Origin: JAABSQ01 sp964573705
GTDB taxonomy: Bacteria > Desulfobacterota > Desulfobacteria > Desulfobacterales > Desulfococcaceae
NCBI GenBank assembly: GCA_964573705.1
Contig: CAZNLT010000228.1
Location: 1-7,928 of the forward strand
DNA length: 7,928 nt
Direction of reading: 5' to 3'
Part shown: positions 6,081-7,928 of the stretch, one piece after another
Layout: every line of letters begins with the position of its first letter
Numbering within the stretch: the first letter of the stretch is position 1
Made by a program: the position numbers and the translations under genes
The notes under the pieces: model-generated
Databases searched by the model: none
What the model was told of the DNA's origin: nothing
The model's input: the letters and a program-made list of their open reading frames with translations, nothing else

Positions 6081-7425
6081 ATGCCAAAGCTTCCAAAACT
6101 CCCCCTCGGCATTCAGGCTTTTGAGACTATCCGGGAAAACGGATATTTGTACGTGGATAAAACCGCCCACGTCTTCCGCATGGTCGACGAGGGGATGTTC
6201 TATTTTCTGGCCCGTCCGCGACGGTTCGGGAAATCTCTGCTCGTTTCCACTCTCAAATGCCTCTTCCAGGGGAGAAGGGAACTTTTTCAGGGCCTATGGA
6301 TCGACAGACAGACGGAATGGCCCTGGAAGCCCCACCCGGTCATTACTATCGATTTCAATCAAATTCCCCACTCTACACCGGAAAGCCTGGAGAAGGGCAT
6401 CTCGCTGGATCTGGAAAGAACCGCCGAAGAATGGAAGATCGCCCTCAAGACGCCGTTTATTGAAACCCAGTTTCAGGAACTGATTACCGGATTGAACCGA
6501 CAAACCGGCAATCGGGTAGTCATACTGGTGGATGAATATGACAAACCGCTGATCGATCATCTCGGCAAAGGCGAAAAAGTCCTGAACATCGCCAAAGCCA
6601 ACCGGGACATTTTGAAGCGGTTTTTCGGTGTACTCAAAGGCGTTTCCATTTCTCCCATGCTCCGGTTCGTGTTCCTCACCGGGATCTCCAAATTCAGCCG
6701 GGTGTCTATCTTTTCGGAATTGAATAATCTGGATGACCTTACGATGAACCGGGTGTATTCGGAAATGCTCGGGTATACCGACGCGGAATTGGAGCGGGAC
6801 CTGGCCGACCATGTGAAACGGTTTTCAGAGGAAATCGGCGTCTCCCGGGAAGAAATTCGACAGCAGCTTAAAAGACAATATGACGGGTACCGCTTTTCCA
6901 AAAAAGAGGCCACCGTCTACAATCCCTACTCGGTCTTAAAGGCGCTCCACCACCTGGAGTTCAAGGATTACTGGTTTGAAACCGCCACCCCGACCTTCCT
7001 GGTCAATCTGCTGCGGGAACGAAATTATCCGGTGCCGGAAATCGAAAAAATGACGGTAGATGAACAGGTTTTCAGCACGTATGATCTGAACCACCTGAAA
7101 CCGGAAGCGATCCTGTTTCAGACCGGGTATGTCACCATCAAAGGATTTCAGGGAAGTCTGTTCCGCCTCGACTATCCGAACCTGGAGGTCCGAAATTCAT
7201 TTTTGAAGCATCTGGTGTTCGCTTTTACGGAAGGCGTAAACGGCGATCTTTGTCATGGAATTCAAATGTGATCAAAGCGCCGAGGCTGCTATCCGGCAGA
7301 TTCGGGAAAAGGGGTATGCCGAACCGTACCTGGGGAACGGAAGGCCCGTCTTTCTGATGGGGATCAACTTCAGTACGGACACCCGAAATGTGTCCGACTG
7401 GAAGATTGAACGGATGAAAACCTGA
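6081..7425 (+). pseudogene. AAA-ATPase-like/PD-(D/E)XK nuclease family gene, broken by internal deletion and frameshift
   Basis: The first frame (6081-7271, 396 residues) is a clear AAA-ATPase-like (PF09820) protein. It opens LPLGIQAFETIRENGYLYVDKT, then has the unusual Walker A RPRRFGKSLL (45-54, Lys51), Walker B VVILVDEYDKP (146-156, Asp151/Glu152), a LTGISKFS sensor-like strand (199-206), YDGYRF (267-272) and FQTGYVTIKG (346-355). Known members are about 500-550 residues and end in a PDDEXK_9 nuclease (PF08011). Here the frame runs only to GVNGD before an out-of-frame tail. From 7249 to 7425 another frame encodes the true family C-terminus: FVMEFKCDQSAEAAIRQIREKGY, a PYLGNGRP segment and GINFSTDTRNVSDWKIE. 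The strand with the catalytic Asp and some 80 preceding residues (my estimate) are missing at 7247-7249. The gene lies antisense to the jet operon and its final stop is 8 bases from the jetA stop. Members are often multi-copy, which may explain the contig break at its 5' end; the true start could lie in the gap. Biological function of the family is not established. Confidence 0.88.
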
Positions 7426-7433
7426 ATCGAGAC

Positions 7434-7928
7434 CTACCGAACAAATATCACCTGATCCATTTTCACCTGCTTGCGGACCCCGTTTTCCGTCACCAAGGGG
7501 ATCATTTCGGTGCGGCCCTCATGAATCACCGTTTTTTCATCCTTGCTGGCCAGGTGCAGATAGGCCAGAAGTTCGGCCAATCCTTTTTGAATGGGAAATG
7601 CCTCCACCAGATCCGCCAGGGAAATTTGAGAGACAGTTTCCAATGCTTTGCGGATGTTCCGCTGTAAAACCTTCAAATCGATATGGCGCTGCCGGTACAG
7701 GGCTTCCAGATCCACCTCCGCTTCACCGGTTTTCAGCTCCGTCACCTGTATCACCGGGTTTTTGGGTGGTGAAAAAAGCGGGCTGCCCATGGTAAAATCG
7801 AAGGTCGGTTTCAGGTCATCCAGTTCGGCGAAATCCCGGTCGGTCGGGGAATTCTCCTTGAGCCCCACAGCCGTCTTTTCGATGTTGCGGATCAGGGCCA
7901 TAATGCGCCGGTTTTCCAGATAGGCCTG
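7434..7928 (-). CDS. jetA: JetA, Wadjet MukF-like kleisin (DUF3375), C-terminal part
   Basis: The last 164 residues of JetA; the frame stays open to the right window edge, so the 5' two-thirds lies outside (the family is usually about 480-500 residues). Visible are RRIMALIRNIEKTAVGLKEN at the left of the fragment, a MGSPLFSPPKNP segment, a central helix region LQRNIRKALETVSQISLADLVEAFPIQKGLAELLAYLHLA, and the closing VIFVR, all typical of the DUF3375 C-terminus. JetA (MksF) is the kleisin that bridges the JetC heads and binds JetB. The natural C-terminus appears preserved, with TAG at 7436-7434, so the inserted DNA lies just beyond the gene and does not truncate it. An in-frame ATG at 7901 is internal, not the start. 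First gene of the operon; its promoter is outside the window. Confidence 0.91.
   Translation of the reverse strand, partial: QAYLENRRIMALIRNIEKTAVGLKENSPTDRDFAELDDLKPTFDFTMGSPLFSPPKNPVIQVTELKTGEAEVDLEALYRQRHIDLKVLQRNIRKALETVSQISLADLVEAFPIQKGLAELLAYLHLASKDEKTVIHEGRTEMIPLVTENGVRKQVKMDQVIFVR

Noticed and set aside
7426..7433. Bidirectional terminator between the converging ATPase pseudogene and jetA
   Set aside because: The eight-base spacer and its flanks contain no stable GC-rich hairpin with flanking T/A runs.

Overview
The window is dominated by a Wadjet (JetABCD, also called MksBEFG or EptABCD) anti-plasmid defence operon on the minus strand. The architecture and domains fit type I: DUF3375, DUF4194, a COG4913-type SMC ATPase, and DUF3322+DUF2220. 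Transcription reads right to left: jetA (3' part only, entering from the right edge), jetB, jetC and jetD. jetB, jetC and jetD look complete and overlap at both junctions (jetB/jetC by 20 bases, jetC/jetD by a GTGA overlap), as expected for subunits made together.

The unusual point is that jetA and jetB are separated. Between them lie an opposite-strand gene of the AAA-ATPase-like/PD-(D/E)XK family and a run of exactly 100 N, which is an assembly gap of unknown true size. The inserted gene is damaged. Its ATPase half is intact, but most of its C-terminal nuclease domain is missing and the remaining end is out of frame. Its stop lies 8 bases from the jetA stop, and the two genes converge.

The left 714 bases carry debris and another mobile-type nuclease. 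An Rpn/YhgA-like (PD-(D/E)XK, transposase_31) gene runs off the left edge on the minus strand behind a good sigma70-type promoter. A short Rhs-repeat core fragment on the plus strand sits immediately beyond the jetD stop, and a weaker candidate fragment of a DUF1214-like gene lies next to it. The locus therefore looks like a defence island or rearrangement hotspot.

How the genes would work together: JetC (MukB-like ATPase), JetA (MukF-like kleisin) and JetB (MukE-like KITE protein) form an SMC motor that extrudes DNA loops. JetD (Toprim-type nuclease) cleaves the small circular DNA so recognised. The JetC Walker A, signature and Walker B motifs and the JetD acidic residues are all present, so these parts look functional. 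Whether jetBCD is still expressed after being separated from jetA is open.

Organism: a GC-rich bacterium, on visual impression. The combination of Wadjet, Rpn, Rhs debris and AAA-ATPase-like/PD-(D/E)XK genes is compatible with a Gram-negative environmental bacterium, for example of the Desulfobacterota, but nothing here fixes the taxon. The scaffold gap suggests a draft or metagenome assembly. No tRNA, rRNA, CRISPR array or complete insertion sequence was seen.
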